A stretch of 64,000 nt of DNA from Bacterioplanoides pacificum. GTDB lineage: Bacteria; Pseudomonadota; Gammaproteobacteria; Pseudomonadales; Oceanobacteraceae. The stretch lies in contig NZ_JBHRYB010000013.1 in assembly GCF_042648445.1 (NCBI RefSeq), positions 124,001 to 188,000 of the forward strand. Direction: 5' to 3'. Position 1 is the first letter of the stretch; the number at the start of each line of letters is the position of its first letter. The notes beneath the pieces are model-generated. The model saw only the letters and a program-made list of their open reading frames with translations, was not told the origin of the DNA and ran no database searches. Positions 1 to 6,848 of this stretch are shown here, piece after piece. The translations under genes were made by a program, and so were the position numbers.

Positions 1-1
1 T

Positions 2-586
2 GGCAAAACTTTCAGTTATCGTCAGATTGAAGGCGGCTTTACTCAACCGAATGGTGAAATGAATCAAACCATGCTCAGCTGGGCGCGCGATGCCTCCAGT
101 GCTTTCCATGGTGATTTGCTTGAGTTGTACTGCGGCAACGGCAATTTTTCCATCGCCCTGGCGGATAAATACAACAAGGTTCTGGCCACTGAAATTTCAA
201 AAACCTCCGTTTATGCCGCGCAGGAGAATATCCGCGCCAACCAGGTCGACAATGTCATTATTGCGCGTTTATCGAGCGAAGAGTTTGTTCAGGCTTTGCG
301 TGGCGAGCGGCAGTTTTCAAGACTCGAGGGCGTTGACCTGAACGACTATCAGTTTAATACCGTACTGGTTGATCCACCGCGTGCCGGACTGGATGACGAA
401 TCGGTTAAACAGGTCCAGCAATACGACAATATTATTTATATTTCCTGCAACCCGAATACCTTGCACGATAATCTGGGCACGCTGAGCAAAACACACGATA
501 TCAAACGTTTCGCCCTGTTTGATCAGTTCCCTTACACCGACCACATTGAAACCGGCGTTGTGCTGGTTCGCAAAACCGGAGCCTGA
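2..586 (+). CDS. trmA: tRNA (uracil-5-)-methyltransferase TrmA, 3' part
   Basis: This makes 5-methyluridine at position 54 of tRNAs, using S-adenosylmethionine. The open frame runs in from the left edge, so the N-terminal half (TRAM-like and substrate-binding part) lies outside the window. About 194 C-terminal residues are visible against roughly 365 for the family. Seen: a SAM-binding motif (LELYCGNGNFS), DPPRAGLD, the catalytic loop SCNPNTL with the nucleophilic Cys codon at 446-448, and HIETG with the general-base Glu codon at 548-550. These motifs and the overall spacing fit TrmA better than the related RlmC or RlmD. The stop is 5 bases before dbpA, so the two genes are probably co-transcribed. 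Confidence 0.95.
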   Translation, partial: GKTFSYRQIEGGFTQPNGEMNQTMLSWARDASSAFHGDLLELYCGNGNFSIALADKYNKVLATEISKTSVYAAQENIRANQVDNVIIARLSSEEFVQALRGERQFSRLEGVDLNDYQFNTVLVDPPRAGLDDESVKQVQQYDNIIYISCNPNTLHDNLGTLSKTHDIKRFALFDQFPYTDHIETGVVLVRKTGA

Positions 587-591
587 TCAGT

Positions 592-1980
592 ATGTCTGAC
601 GCCAGCCAGCTTAACTTCAGCCAGCTTAACCTTAGCAAGGCACAAACCGATAACCTCAATAAACTGGGTTATCAAACCATGACCGACATCCAGGCCCAGG
701 CATTACCACTGGCGCTGAATGGCAAAGACATTATTGCCCAGGCGAAAACCGGCAGCGGCAAAACTGCGGCATTTTCACTGGCGATTCTGGATAAGATTAA
801 TCCGCGTTTCTTTGGCGCCCAGGCACTGATCCTCTGCCCCACCCGGGAACTGGCCACTCAGGTGGCTCAGGAAATGCGCAAACTGGGGCGCCATATCGCC
901 AACCTTAAAGTGGTGATTTTATCCGGCGGTCAGTCGATCGGACCACAAATCGGCTCACTGGCTCATGGAGCACACATAGTGGTCGGCACGCCCGGCCGCA
1001 TTAAGGATCACCTGCGTAAAAAAACGCTGGAAATTGATCAGATTAAAACCCTGGTGCTGGACGAAGCTGACCGTATGTTAGACATGGGTTTTCGTGACGA
1101 TATTGAAGATATTGCCGCGCATACTCCGGAACAACGTCAGACGCTGTTATTTTCTGCAACTTACCCGGACAACATCGAAAAACTGAGTAAGCATTTACAA
1201 TATGAACCTCAGTCGATTCGTATTGCAGACACCCACGATCAGAAAAAAATTCAGCAGCAATTATTTATTTGCCCTCGTGGCGAAAAAACCGAAACACTGA
1301 AGAAAATACTCAGTTATTTCGACATTCAGCAAGCGGTGATTTTCTGCAATACCAAACAGGTGGTGCAGGAAGTGACCCAGGCACTGCAGGACTTGCGTTG
1401 CAGCGCCCTGGCGTTACAGGGAGATATGGATCAGAAAGACCGCGACCGGGTGCTGATTCGCTTTAAACAACAAAGCGCGAATTTTTTAATCGCCACCGAT
1501 GTGGCCGCCCGTGGCCTGGACGTTGATAACCTGGAATACGTTATCAACTTCGACCTGCCACGCGATACCGACGTTTATGCCCACCGTATTGGCCGTACCG
1601 GCCGCGCCGATAAAACCGGCATCGCCATCAGCATCGCCAGCGATAAAGAACAGTATAAAGTGGATGCCATTAACCAGCATCCGGCCGGTGACCTGGTTGC
1701 CGAGCAAACCCTGACAGCTGAACAAGCCATTCAGATACAACCCATGCCGTATATCAGCCTGTGCCTGCAGGCCGGCCGTAAAGACAAGTTACGTCCGGGT
1801 GATATCCTCGGCGCACTGACCAACGGCCAGGGCGGCATTGACGGCAAAGCCGTGGGCAATATCGCCGTGCTGGACTACGTCGCCTATGTCGCAGTTGAGC
1901 GTGATCAGGCGAAAGCTGCGTTAGAACACTTACAGCAAAGCCGCATTAAAGGCCGTAAAATTAAAGTGCGTAAAGCGTAA
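592..1980 (+). CDS. dbpA: ATP-dependent RNA helicase DbpA
   Basis: DEAD-box RNA helicase that, in the known family, acts on hairpin 92 of 23S rRNA during 50S subunit assembly. Seen in the 462-aa product: Q-motif region at the N-terminus, Walker A AKTGSGKT (51-58), DEAD (157-160), SAT (188-190), HRIGRTGR (331-338), and a C-terminal RNA-binding domain of about 70 residues (KLRPGDILGALTN... to IKVRKA) that separates DbpA from other DEAD helicases. The length matches E. coli DbpA. It starts 5 bases after trmA and is followed by a hairpin at 2004-2025. Confidence 0.96.
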   Translation: MSDASQLNFSQLNLSKAQTDNLNKLGYQTMTDIQAQALPLALNGKDIIAQAKTGSGKTAAFSLAILDKINPRFFGAQALILCPTRELATQVAQEMRKLGRHIANLKVVILSGGQSIGPQIGSLAHGAHIVVGTPGRIKDHLRKKTLEIDQIKTLVLDEADRMLDMGFRDDIEDIAAHTPEQRQTLLFSATYPDNIEKLSKHLQYEPQSIRIADTHDQKKIQQQLFICPRGEKTETLKKILSYFDIQQAVIFCNTKQVVQEVTQALQDLRCSALALQGDMDQKDRDRVLIRFKQQSANFLIATDVAARGLDVDNLEYVINFDLPRDTDVYAHRIGRTGRADKTGIAISIASDKEQYKVDAINQHPAGDLVAEQTLTAEQAIQIQPMPYISLCLQAGRKDKLRPGDILGALTNGQGGIDGKAVGNIAVLDYVAYVAVERDQAKAALEHLQQSRIKGRKIKVRKA

Positions 1981-2003
1981 CAGCGCAGCGACCACGACCC
2001 GAC

Positions 2004-2025
2004 TAAGCCGGCACCCGCCGGCTTA
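2004..2025 (+). terminator. Hairpin after dbpA
   Basis: Perfect 9-bp inverted repeat TAAGCCGGC / GCCGGCTTA with a 4-base loop, placed between the convergent dbpA and the gene ending at 2035. There is no good T-run on either side, so it is either a weak bidirectional terminator or simply a stable 3' end structure. Confidence 0.5.
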
Positions 2026-2034
2026 TAAACAACA

Positions 2035-3051
2035 CTAACAATCATAACCTTCCATACATTTAATCGTGTTATTTTGAATGGCGCTGATTCTGCTGGCGAG
2101 CTCAGATATGGCCTCACAACTGTGCGGCCCCGATACACTCAATCCATTAACGCTTAATGACATGCCACCGGCACCCTTGGCAGGCAGCATATTGACCCAG
2201 GAAATGGTATTTTCAGCCGGGTCCGGATAACAATAAACCGAATCCCACCGAGTAGAAAATACAAAAGTACCCTGCCCTTCCGGCTGCCAGATCAACGCCG
2301 AGTTTTCAGTTAACAGACTGGCCAGGCTGGCTGGAGTATCAAACAGCTGCGGCTTTCTCAGTACCCGTTGCGCGCGGCGAAGGGCGTTATCTTCTGCGCC
2401 AGCATGAGGGTTTTCCAGGTAATAGTTAGCAAGATAATAAGGCGTTTGCCGGCTACCGATCGCAACAATATCACGGGCGTAGCTTGCTGCGTTTGTATCA
2501 ACCAATGAATGTTCGATCTGCTCTACGGCTTCAAGATACGGTTCAGCAAACAGGATTTCATTTTCCCAATCGATAAACAGAGCGGCAATGGAAACTGCCC
2601 CTTCTTCATTCTCCCGATAGCCACCGTAGGTCGATAACGTAACCCGAACATTTCCCGCCAGCCAATGCGTATTGTAAATAACCGACCCGCTGTTGGATGG
2701 ATCCAGCGGATAGCTTAGCGGGTCAGGATTCTTTTCAGGCTCGCCCAACAGCTGGCTAATCGTGTTAACCCAGAACCCGGGATCAACCGTACTGGCATCG
2801 GCATCTGGCGCTGATAATTCATAGGACACCTGCAACACCGGAGCATCCTGCCGGGGAGCCCTGACGTTCACTTCAGTTACCCGGAAGCCAAAAGCGTCTT
2901 TGCATCGCGCGCGGAAATTTGACTGCCCGCCATAGCTACGAAGCAGCTTATCCTCTGTTATCAATTCACGGGCTTGTTTGAGAGTGAGTCCCCACGTCAG
3001 CTCAACAGCGTCTACAAAATAAGCACTGTCCGATAGTTTAGTCTCACTCAT
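2035..3051 (-). CDS. Uncharacterised 338-aa protein
   Basis: I do not recognise this family. The product is 338 aa, acidic, soluble, and has no signal peptide or membrane segment. It has many Trp/Tyr residues in its second half and ends in CMEGYDC. The start at 3051 has an AAGGA ribosome site 9-10 bases upstream. Base composition is closer to the chromosomal average than that of the cassette genes to its right. Its 3' end, next to the dbpA hairpin, shows no attC site, so it may be a chromosomal gene at the edge of the accessory island rather than a cassette. It is convergent with dbpA. Confidence 0.6.
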   Translation of the reverse strand: MSETKLSDSAYFVDAVELTWGLTLKQARELITEDKLLRSYGGQSNFRARCKDAFGFRVTEVNVRAPRQDAPVLQVSYELSAPDADASTVDPGFWVNTISQLLGEPEKNPDPLSYPLDPSNSGSVIYNTHWLAGNVRVTLSTYGGYRENEEGAVSIAALFIDWENEILFAEPYLEAVEQIEHSLVDTNAASYARDIVAIGSRQTPYYLANYYLENPHAGAEDNALRRAQRVLRKPQLFDTPASLASLLTENSALIWQPEGQGTFVFSTRWDSVYCYPDPAENTISWVNMLPAKGAGGMSLSVNGLSVSGPHSCEAISELASRISAIQNNTIKCMEGYDC

Positions 3052-3163
3052 ATCAGCTGATCCTTTATATAATTATTACCTATGCACCAGGCTTCAATTA
3101 AAACTTAGCCTGCCATCCAATGTTAACCCTAAGGACAGGAATATAAATAAAATCAATAAATTC

Positions 3164-3220
3164 TGGCATTGGACACCTCGTCAATTTGACGTTGGTGTCC
3201 GTTAAAACAGGGGAAGATCA
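3164..3220 (-). mobile_element. IS3-family terminal remnant (copy B, 57 bp)
   Basis: About 57 bp that match the block at 3915-3971 with roughly five mismatches. On the minus strand it begins TGATCTTCCCC, includes GGACACC, and ends at an ATG context. The matching copy A continues into a transposase OrfA reading frame; copy B diverges right after the ATG, so only the extreme IS end survives. It directly abuts an attC-like half-site at 3221-3249. Confidence 0.6.
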
Positions 3221-3249
3221 GGCTCTTGCTGATTTTACTTGTTAGCTGC
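3221..3249 (-). other. attC half-site (R''-L'' side) cut by an IS end
   Basis: On the minus strand the last codons of the gene at 3235-3690 read into GCAGCTAAC-AAG-TAAAATCAGC, which has the same R''-box, AAG spacer and L'' layout as the complete attC at 4392-4500. The symmetric L'-R' half is missing because an IS end (3164-3220) follows at once. I found no matching GTTAGCTGC at the 5' side of this unit, so its left boundary seems lost. Confidence 0.5.
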
Positions 3250-3690
3250 CTGTGCTTCGAAGGCTACTTTAGCTTTATTAAAGAACTCAACAAGGTTGGT
3301 TTCACTTACCTTGGTGTAGCTTATTTGCATTGAATTGAACAGATACCGGCCCTTTTCCGAGGGTTTATACAGCATTAAATTGCCAAGCAAGCGACCACCA
3401 TTGCCCCATGCGCTGAGTATAAACTGCGCCGATTCGCCAAGATCGACAACAGCATATCCATCTTGGAAATTTACATCTTTTGAAGTGAAACAATTCTCAA
3501 TATATTGTTCATGTTCGCTAAAAACAGACCAGCACCCGGAGAAATCATCGTTTATGATAAATCGCTCATACGAGCGCATATATTGATAGGAGTATGCTTC
3601 CCACTCACCTACGAGTACATTTCTATCCCAGCCTTCGCCCAATGCACTCCATGAAGAAAACATTAAGAAAAGTACGAGCAGCCTTCTCAT
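3235..3690 (-). CDS. Small secreted protein of unknown function (cassette-like gene)
   Basis: The product is 151 aa and starts with a clear Sec signal peptide (MRRLLVLFLMFSSWSALGEG). The remainder, about 130 residues, is rich in aromatic residues and beta-prone (GEWEAYSYQYMRSYERF), so a small periplasmic or lipocalin-like fold is possible; this is an inference. A ribosome site AAGGA lies about 9 bases before the ATG. The stop codon sits inside an attC-like half-site at 3221-3249, as is common for integron cassette genes. It is AT-richer than the flanking chromosome. I recognise no named family. Confidence 0.6.
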   Translation of the reverse strand: MRRLLVLFLMFSSWSALGEGWDRNVLVGEWEAYSYQYMRSYERFIINDDFSGCWSVFSEHEQYIENCFTSKDVNFQDGYAVVDLGESAQFILSAWGNGGRLLGNLMLYKPSEKGRYLFNSMQISYTKVSETNLVEFFNKAKVAFEAQAANK

Positions 3691-3920
3691 ATGATTATTC
3701 CTTGTTTACAACGATCCAACCCACGAAAAGTAGACGCCATTTCAGGAATACTTCTCGTGATATTCCCGTTCATACTAGAGCGTATGTCTTTGCTGAGCAA
3801 CCGGTGCTGATGCTCACCGGAGCAATACTGAATTCCTTCAATTAAACTGAGCCGGACAGCTTTTACCTTAAGCTCATTTGAATATTGCCAGGTCTTCCTT
3901 AGCTGAGTATATTTGGGCAT
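3687..3920 (-). pseudogene. Truncated IS3-family transposase OrfA
   Basis: This 77-codon frame holds only the first 31 or so residues of an IS3-type OrfA (KTWQYSNELKVKAVRLSLIEG). What follows (YCSGEHQHRLLSKDIRSS and onward) does not resemble the expected VADALDIHPFMLSRWRKEYREG continuation. It therefore cannot make a functional DNA-binding protein. It lies between two cassette-like genes and marks a past insertion followed by deletion. Confidence 0.6.
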
Positions 3921-3971
3921 TAGACACCTCGTCAGTTTGACTTTGGTGTCCGTTAAAGCGGGGGAAGATCA
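3828..3971 (-). mobile_element. IS3-family left-end remnant with truncated transposase orfA (copy A)
   Basis: The minus strand starts TGATCTTCCCC at 3971 (IS3-type TG end). An ATG at 3920 opens MPKYTQLRKTWQYSNELKV, which resembles the N-terminus of IS3-family OrfA proteins (the usual form is KTWQYSNEFKVKAVQLS). The similarity stops after about residue 31 (…LIEGIQ, near 3828). The frame continues by chance to 3687 in unrelated sequence. The helix-turn-helix remainder, OrfB and the right inverted repeat are absent, so the element is dead. Confidence 0.65.
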
Positions 3972-3999
3972 CAGTCCGGTGCCTTTACTTGTTATGTGA
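3972..3999 (-). other. attC half-site (R''-L'' side) cut by an IS end
   Basis: The minus strand reads TCACATAAC-AAG-TAAAGGCACCGG. The TCACATAAC box is exactly complementary to GTTATGTGA, which begins this cassette at 4399, as expected for the R'' box of a cassette's own attC. The other half of the site is replaced by IS copy A, whose end starts at 3971. Confidence 0.6.
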
Positions 4000-4380
4000 T
4001 TGATATTTAAATAACGTTGCAGATTTTGGGGCATAATGCTCACCTTTGGGTTGGCTTTTAATAACCCAATATAATTTATCGCCAACCATCGTCAGCGCTG
4101 CGGTACCAGTTTTACTACTGTAACTCGTTGTGAACTCAAACTCAGAACCATCAAGGTCTATTGGAAAGGTATGTGCATGCTTCTTTGGAGAGCAATCGAT
4201 ACGTCTACCGGAAGCACCAACAGCACAATAGTAACCAGTTAATCCGTTATCTCCATTTTCTATTCGAATGGAAAAAGTATGCGAATCACTATTTTTTTCC
4301 CAGACCCACAAACCCTCTAATTCTTCAGCCAAGCTATAAACAGGCAAAGTTATCCAAATAAAAAAAATAAAAAACCTCAT
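3985..4380 (-). CDS. Small secreted protein of unknown function in an integron cassette
   Basis: The product is 131 aa with an N-terminal signal peptide (MRFFIFFIWITLPVYSLAEE). The mature part has a beta-rich pattern (LEGLWVWEKN, SIRIENGDNGLTGYYCAVGASGRRIDCS) with two cysteines that could form a disulphide. Its start is only 18 bases from the attC recombination point at 4398/4399, and its stop codon lies inside an attC half-site, so gene and boundaries together make a compact cassette. A GGAAG ribosome site lies 4 bases before the ATG. I recall similar short proteins in other gammaproteobacteria but cannot name a function. Confidence 0.7.
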   Translation of the reverse strand: MRFFIFFIWITLPVYSLAEELEGLWVWEKNSDSHTFSIRIENGDNGLTGYYCAVGASGRRIDCSPKKHAHTFPIDLDGSEFEFTTSYSSKTGTAALTMVGDKLYWVIKSQPKGEHYAPKSATLFKYQSHNK

Positions 4381-4391
4381 GATCTTCCTTT

Positions 4392-4500
4392 CACATAACG
4401 CCTTGCTCAGCGGCGAGTTAAGCTGGCGCTTTTTTTGCCGGGTTTATGGCAAAAAAAGTGACAGTTTGACGAGTCCGACTGCAGCAACTTGTTACATGCC
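4392..4500 (-). other. Complete integron attC recombination site
   Basis: On the minus strand the site starts GGCATGTAAC-AAG-TTGCTGCAGTCGG and ends CCGCTGAGCAA-GGC-GTTATGTG. The ends fold on each other: TAAC with GTTA, a three-base unpaired spacer (AAG opposite GCC), then TTGCT pairing with AGCAA, and (A)GTCGG opposite CCGCT with extra unpaired bases. This is the R/L-box, central-spacer and extrahelical-base layout of attC. The length of about 109 bp is normal. Recombination would occur at the G of GTTATG (4399/4398). Confidence 0.8.
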
Positions 4501-5472
4501 GATAGATTAATCTTCATCTTCTTCATTTAAAAATTTTTGTAATGCCATTACTGCGTCATCACTTTCATCCCACTCGACATTTCCAGCTTTTAAGAGCTCA
4601 ATCATCTTCCTTATTGAGTTTATTTTATGCAATAAATCTCTTAGAATTTGTGCCATATTCAATTGATTATAATCAAAATCCTCATATTGAATTATAACTT
4701 GCTTCATATTCCCATGATACTGATCCCAGTGCTCTTCAGGTCTTTCAGAATTTAGCGATCTTAAAAGGAATTCATCAGTTGATTCTTGATTCTCTTTCAA
4801 TTCTAAATAGCTCTCTAATTCATCACGTTTTTCAAATGCGAGATATTTGAAAAATGATTCATTATAATGACCTACCCCTGTAACTCGATTAAACAAATCT
4901 TGTACAAGCTTATGAAGAAAATCAGCATACGAGCTAATAACCATATCTTTTTTGAAAGATTCAATCTCAAGTGAAGCTTTAGAGTGCATGAAACATAGGA
5001 GAGTATCAATATAGATGTCACCGTCAGATTTAATATCATTCAATAAGCTTAACTGAGCATCCCTATCAGAATAGAAATCACGTTGTTTTTTCTGAAGCCT
5101 TAGTTGTAATTCATTTATCAGCGAATTTGACGATTTTGACAGCTCTTCGCTTTTCGAAATCTTTAGTGATTCCTTACTGTAAGTTTTTGCATCTAGCCAG
5201 AAGTTATAAAGCGAGTTGTATGAGTTTAAAATAGCTTCATCATTATGCTTATTGTGTATACCATGCAATTTTTCAATCACGGGTGAGTAATCAACCAAAA
5301 CATTGATTTCATTATTTACCGGTCGAAGCAAATCAAAGAACTCTGGAATATTCAAGCCTTCAGAAATATACCCGATTTGACCGTTAGTTTTTCTAACGCC
5401 TAAAAACAATTCTGATTTTTTCATGATTTATATATTCTCTATAATGCAGCACGATGCTGAATAGGCATGTAA
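4399..5472 (-). other. Intact integron gene cassette
   Basis: One cassette of about 1074 bp. Its start (minus strand GTTACATGCC, 5473-5464) is perfectly complementary over 10 bases to the R'' box of its attC (GGCATGTAAC, at 4500-4491). In integrons the cassette's first bases and its own R'' box are complementary because they meet in the circular form. It carries one gene, 4507-5424. No integrase gene is seen in the window. Confidence 0.75.
4507..5424 (-). CDS. Uncharacterised 305-aa cassette-encoded protein
   Basis: I recognise no family. The protein is 305 aa, cytoplasmic (no signal peptide or membrane span), strongly helical and very charged. There is a Lys/Glu/Ser-rich probable coiled coil around residues 80-125 (ISKSEELSKSSNSLINELQL...) and an acidic C-terminus (FLNEEDED). 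The gene is much AT-richer than the chromosome on either side, with matching codon use, which suggests transfer. It is the only gene of an intact integron cassette, which itself is a sign of mobility. Cassette genes of this type often encode stress, toxin-antitoxin or phage-defence functions, but nothing in this sequence proves any of these. Confidence 0.75.
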   Translation of the reverse strand: MKKSELFLGVRKTNGQIGYISEGLNIPEFFDLLRPVNNEINVLVDYSPVIEKLHGIHNKHNDEAILNSYNSLYNFWLDAKTYSKESLKISKSEELSKSSNSLINELQLRLQKKQRDFYSDRDAQLSLLNDIKSDGDIYIDTLLCFMHSKASLEIESFKKDMVISSYADFLHKLVQDLFNRVTGVGHYNESFFKYLAFEKRDELESYLELKENQESTDEFLLRSLNSERPEEHWDQYHGNMKQVIIQYEDFDYNQLNMAQILRDLLHKINSIRKMIELLKAGNVEWDESDDAVMALQKFLNEEDED

Positions 5473-5473
5473 C

Positions 5474-5766
5474 AGCTTATTCGTATGCGTGCCTGATATT
5501 CTGGCGGGAGTCTTATGAGCTTGGCTGTGTAACTAACTGATTTCATTGAAAAACCTTCCTTAGCCAGACAATTCCTTCCAGAAAAGCGTGCGCGCACACT
5601 GTTTCGGCTACGGGATGCCTACTATCTTGTAAACCACATCCGTAAGCCACTGATTTCTTTAGTGTTTAAAATATCACCAGAGAGGAATGCGAGCAAGCAC
5701 GAAAACAAACTTCAGCGTCATAGCTTAAGAATATGAATCAATACTGAATGTTTAAACAGAACCCCT
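5474..5766. other. Gene-poor edge of the cassette island
   Basis: About 290 bases without a convincing gene. The right neighbour of the intact cassette should be another attC or an attI; I could not fold either here. A plus-strand open frame without any Met (5533-5736) has protein-like composition but matches nothing I know. The region ends in the decayed thioesterase gene. Confidence 0.4.
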
Positions 5767-5994
5767 TTACATTTGGTGAACCACCAGCCCACTGGATTTG
5801 CTTGCCTGAGTTGCCGGGTAACGAGCTGTTCCGTTTGTATCAGCACTGGGCCAGCGTTGGCACGGGCGCAGGTGTTTAAATTCGATGTGTTTACGAATGG
5901 TCGCACTGCGCTCAGCCAATTCATCAATAATCAGTCCGGCTTGAGGAAATCCTTCGTGGAAGAAATCTTTCATTACGTGTTTTGACAGCGCCAT
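5767..5994 (-). pseudogene. Broken PaaI/hotdog-type thioesterase
   Basis: The first 45 or so residues (MALSKHVMKDFFHEGFPQAG ... RKHIEFKHLRP) follow the PaaI-family thioesterase N-terminus up to the HLRP(GGTVSGPVLM) active-site segment. There the reading frame goes astray (CQRWPSADTNG), while a neighbouring frame reads AGPVLIQ, consistent with a frameshift. The C-terminal two thirds of the hotdog fold are not found. It has a normal start with a CGGAG ribosome site and lies 26 bases after the enoyl-CoA hydratase gene, so it was probably the last gene of that operon before the island formed. Family membership is from memory of the motif. Confidence 0.6.
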
Positions 5995-6020
5995 AACTCC
6001 GCAGAAAAAATGACCCGGAG

Positions 6021-6758
6021 TTATTCTTTCTTTTGCATCATTTGCGTCAGCATGACGCTCATTTTAGCGATAAAGGCCGGGTCTTCCTGCTCCATCACCC
6101 GGGTAATACCTTTATTCATCTCAGACTTGTTCTGACCATAAATCCAGCGGTTTTTGTTAAATTGAGCAGCAAAAGCCATCACGCCCTGATGTAACTCTTC
6201 ACTATCTTTAAACACCGCTTCAATAACGTTATTGTCCAGCAGCTGCTGAGCCCCTACCCGCTCACCAGTCATCGCCAGACGGTTAAAATACTGCAACGGA
6301 ATGGCTTTCTGAATCAACGGCAACATGGATGGGAAAAACGGTACCAGTACGTCCACTTCCGGGAAGCAGAAAAACCCTTTATCACTTTTCATAAACCGAA
6401 AATCGCAGGCACAGGCCAGCACCGAACCGTTGCCAAACGTGTGACCATTAAGCGCTGCAATAATCGGCAGCGGATAGTTGATCAGTCGTTTAAACAGGCC
6501 GGTAACGTCGTTCATAAACTGCGCATTCGCTGCGGCGTCGGTATCCGGCGCAGACATCCATTGCAGATCAATCCCTAACGACCAGTTTTTATCGGAAGCG
6601 GAGGTTAATACCACCGCTCCGATACGGGTATCGTCTTCAATCGTATCCAGGTGGCGATTAAAAGCCTCGACAAAATCCGGATTGTGACGGTTTTCGGCGC
6701 TGTTCATGGTCAGTACGGCCACTGAACCCTCACGGTTCAGGGTGATCAGATCGGTCAT
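6021..6758 (-). CDS. Enoyl-CoA hydratase/isomerase family protein
   Basis: Crotonase-fold enzyme, about 245 aa, expected to hydrate or isomerise acyl-CoA thioesters. Seen: ENRHNPDFVEAFNRHLD near the N-terminus, the oxyanion-hole region (IIAALNGHTFGNGSVLACACDFRF), and the FPEVDV segment. The start at 6758 (MTDLITLNREG) was chosen because a GGGGAA ribosome site lies upstream; a longer frame to 6812 adds 18 Cys/His-rich residues unlike the family. The usual second catalytic Glu region reads GSVLACACD, so the precise reaction is uncertain. It is in line with the hydrolase and MarR genes upstream. Confidence 0.85.
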   Translation of the reverse strand: MTDLITLNREGSVAVLTMNSAENRHNPDFVEAFNRHLDTIEDDTRIGAVVLTSASDKNWSLGIDLQWMSAPDTDAAANAQFMNDVTGLFKRLINYPLPIIAALNGHTFGNGSVLACACDFRFMKSDKGFFCFPEVDVLVPFFPSMLPLIQKAIPLQYFNRLAMTGERVGAQQLLDNNVIEAVFKDSEELHQGVMAFAAQFNKNRWIYGQNKSEMNKGITRVMEQEDPAFIAKMSVMLTQMMQKKE

Positions 6759-6848
6759 CAGGCATTCCCCGGAACAAATAAAACATAAGTGTATGGCAAT
6801 ACAGCGAATCAATCTTCACAACTTAATGACCCATCCGCACAGCAGGTT

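Noticed and set aside
3121..3169. A short minus-strand frame (MPEFIDFIYIPVLRVNIGW) after IS copy B
   Set aside because: Only about 23 codons, no relation to transposase; the ATG context is inherited from the IS end.
4380..4390. TGATCTTCC at the start of the 3985-4380 gene looked like a second IS end
   Set aside because: Only nine bases match and they hold the gene's own ribosome site and start; no further IS sequence follows.
5533..5736. Plus-strand open frame with protein-like composition (LTDFIEKPSLARQFLPEKRA and onward)
   Set aside because: It has no start codon and no family I know; it may be a decayed gene fragment, but I cannot support it.
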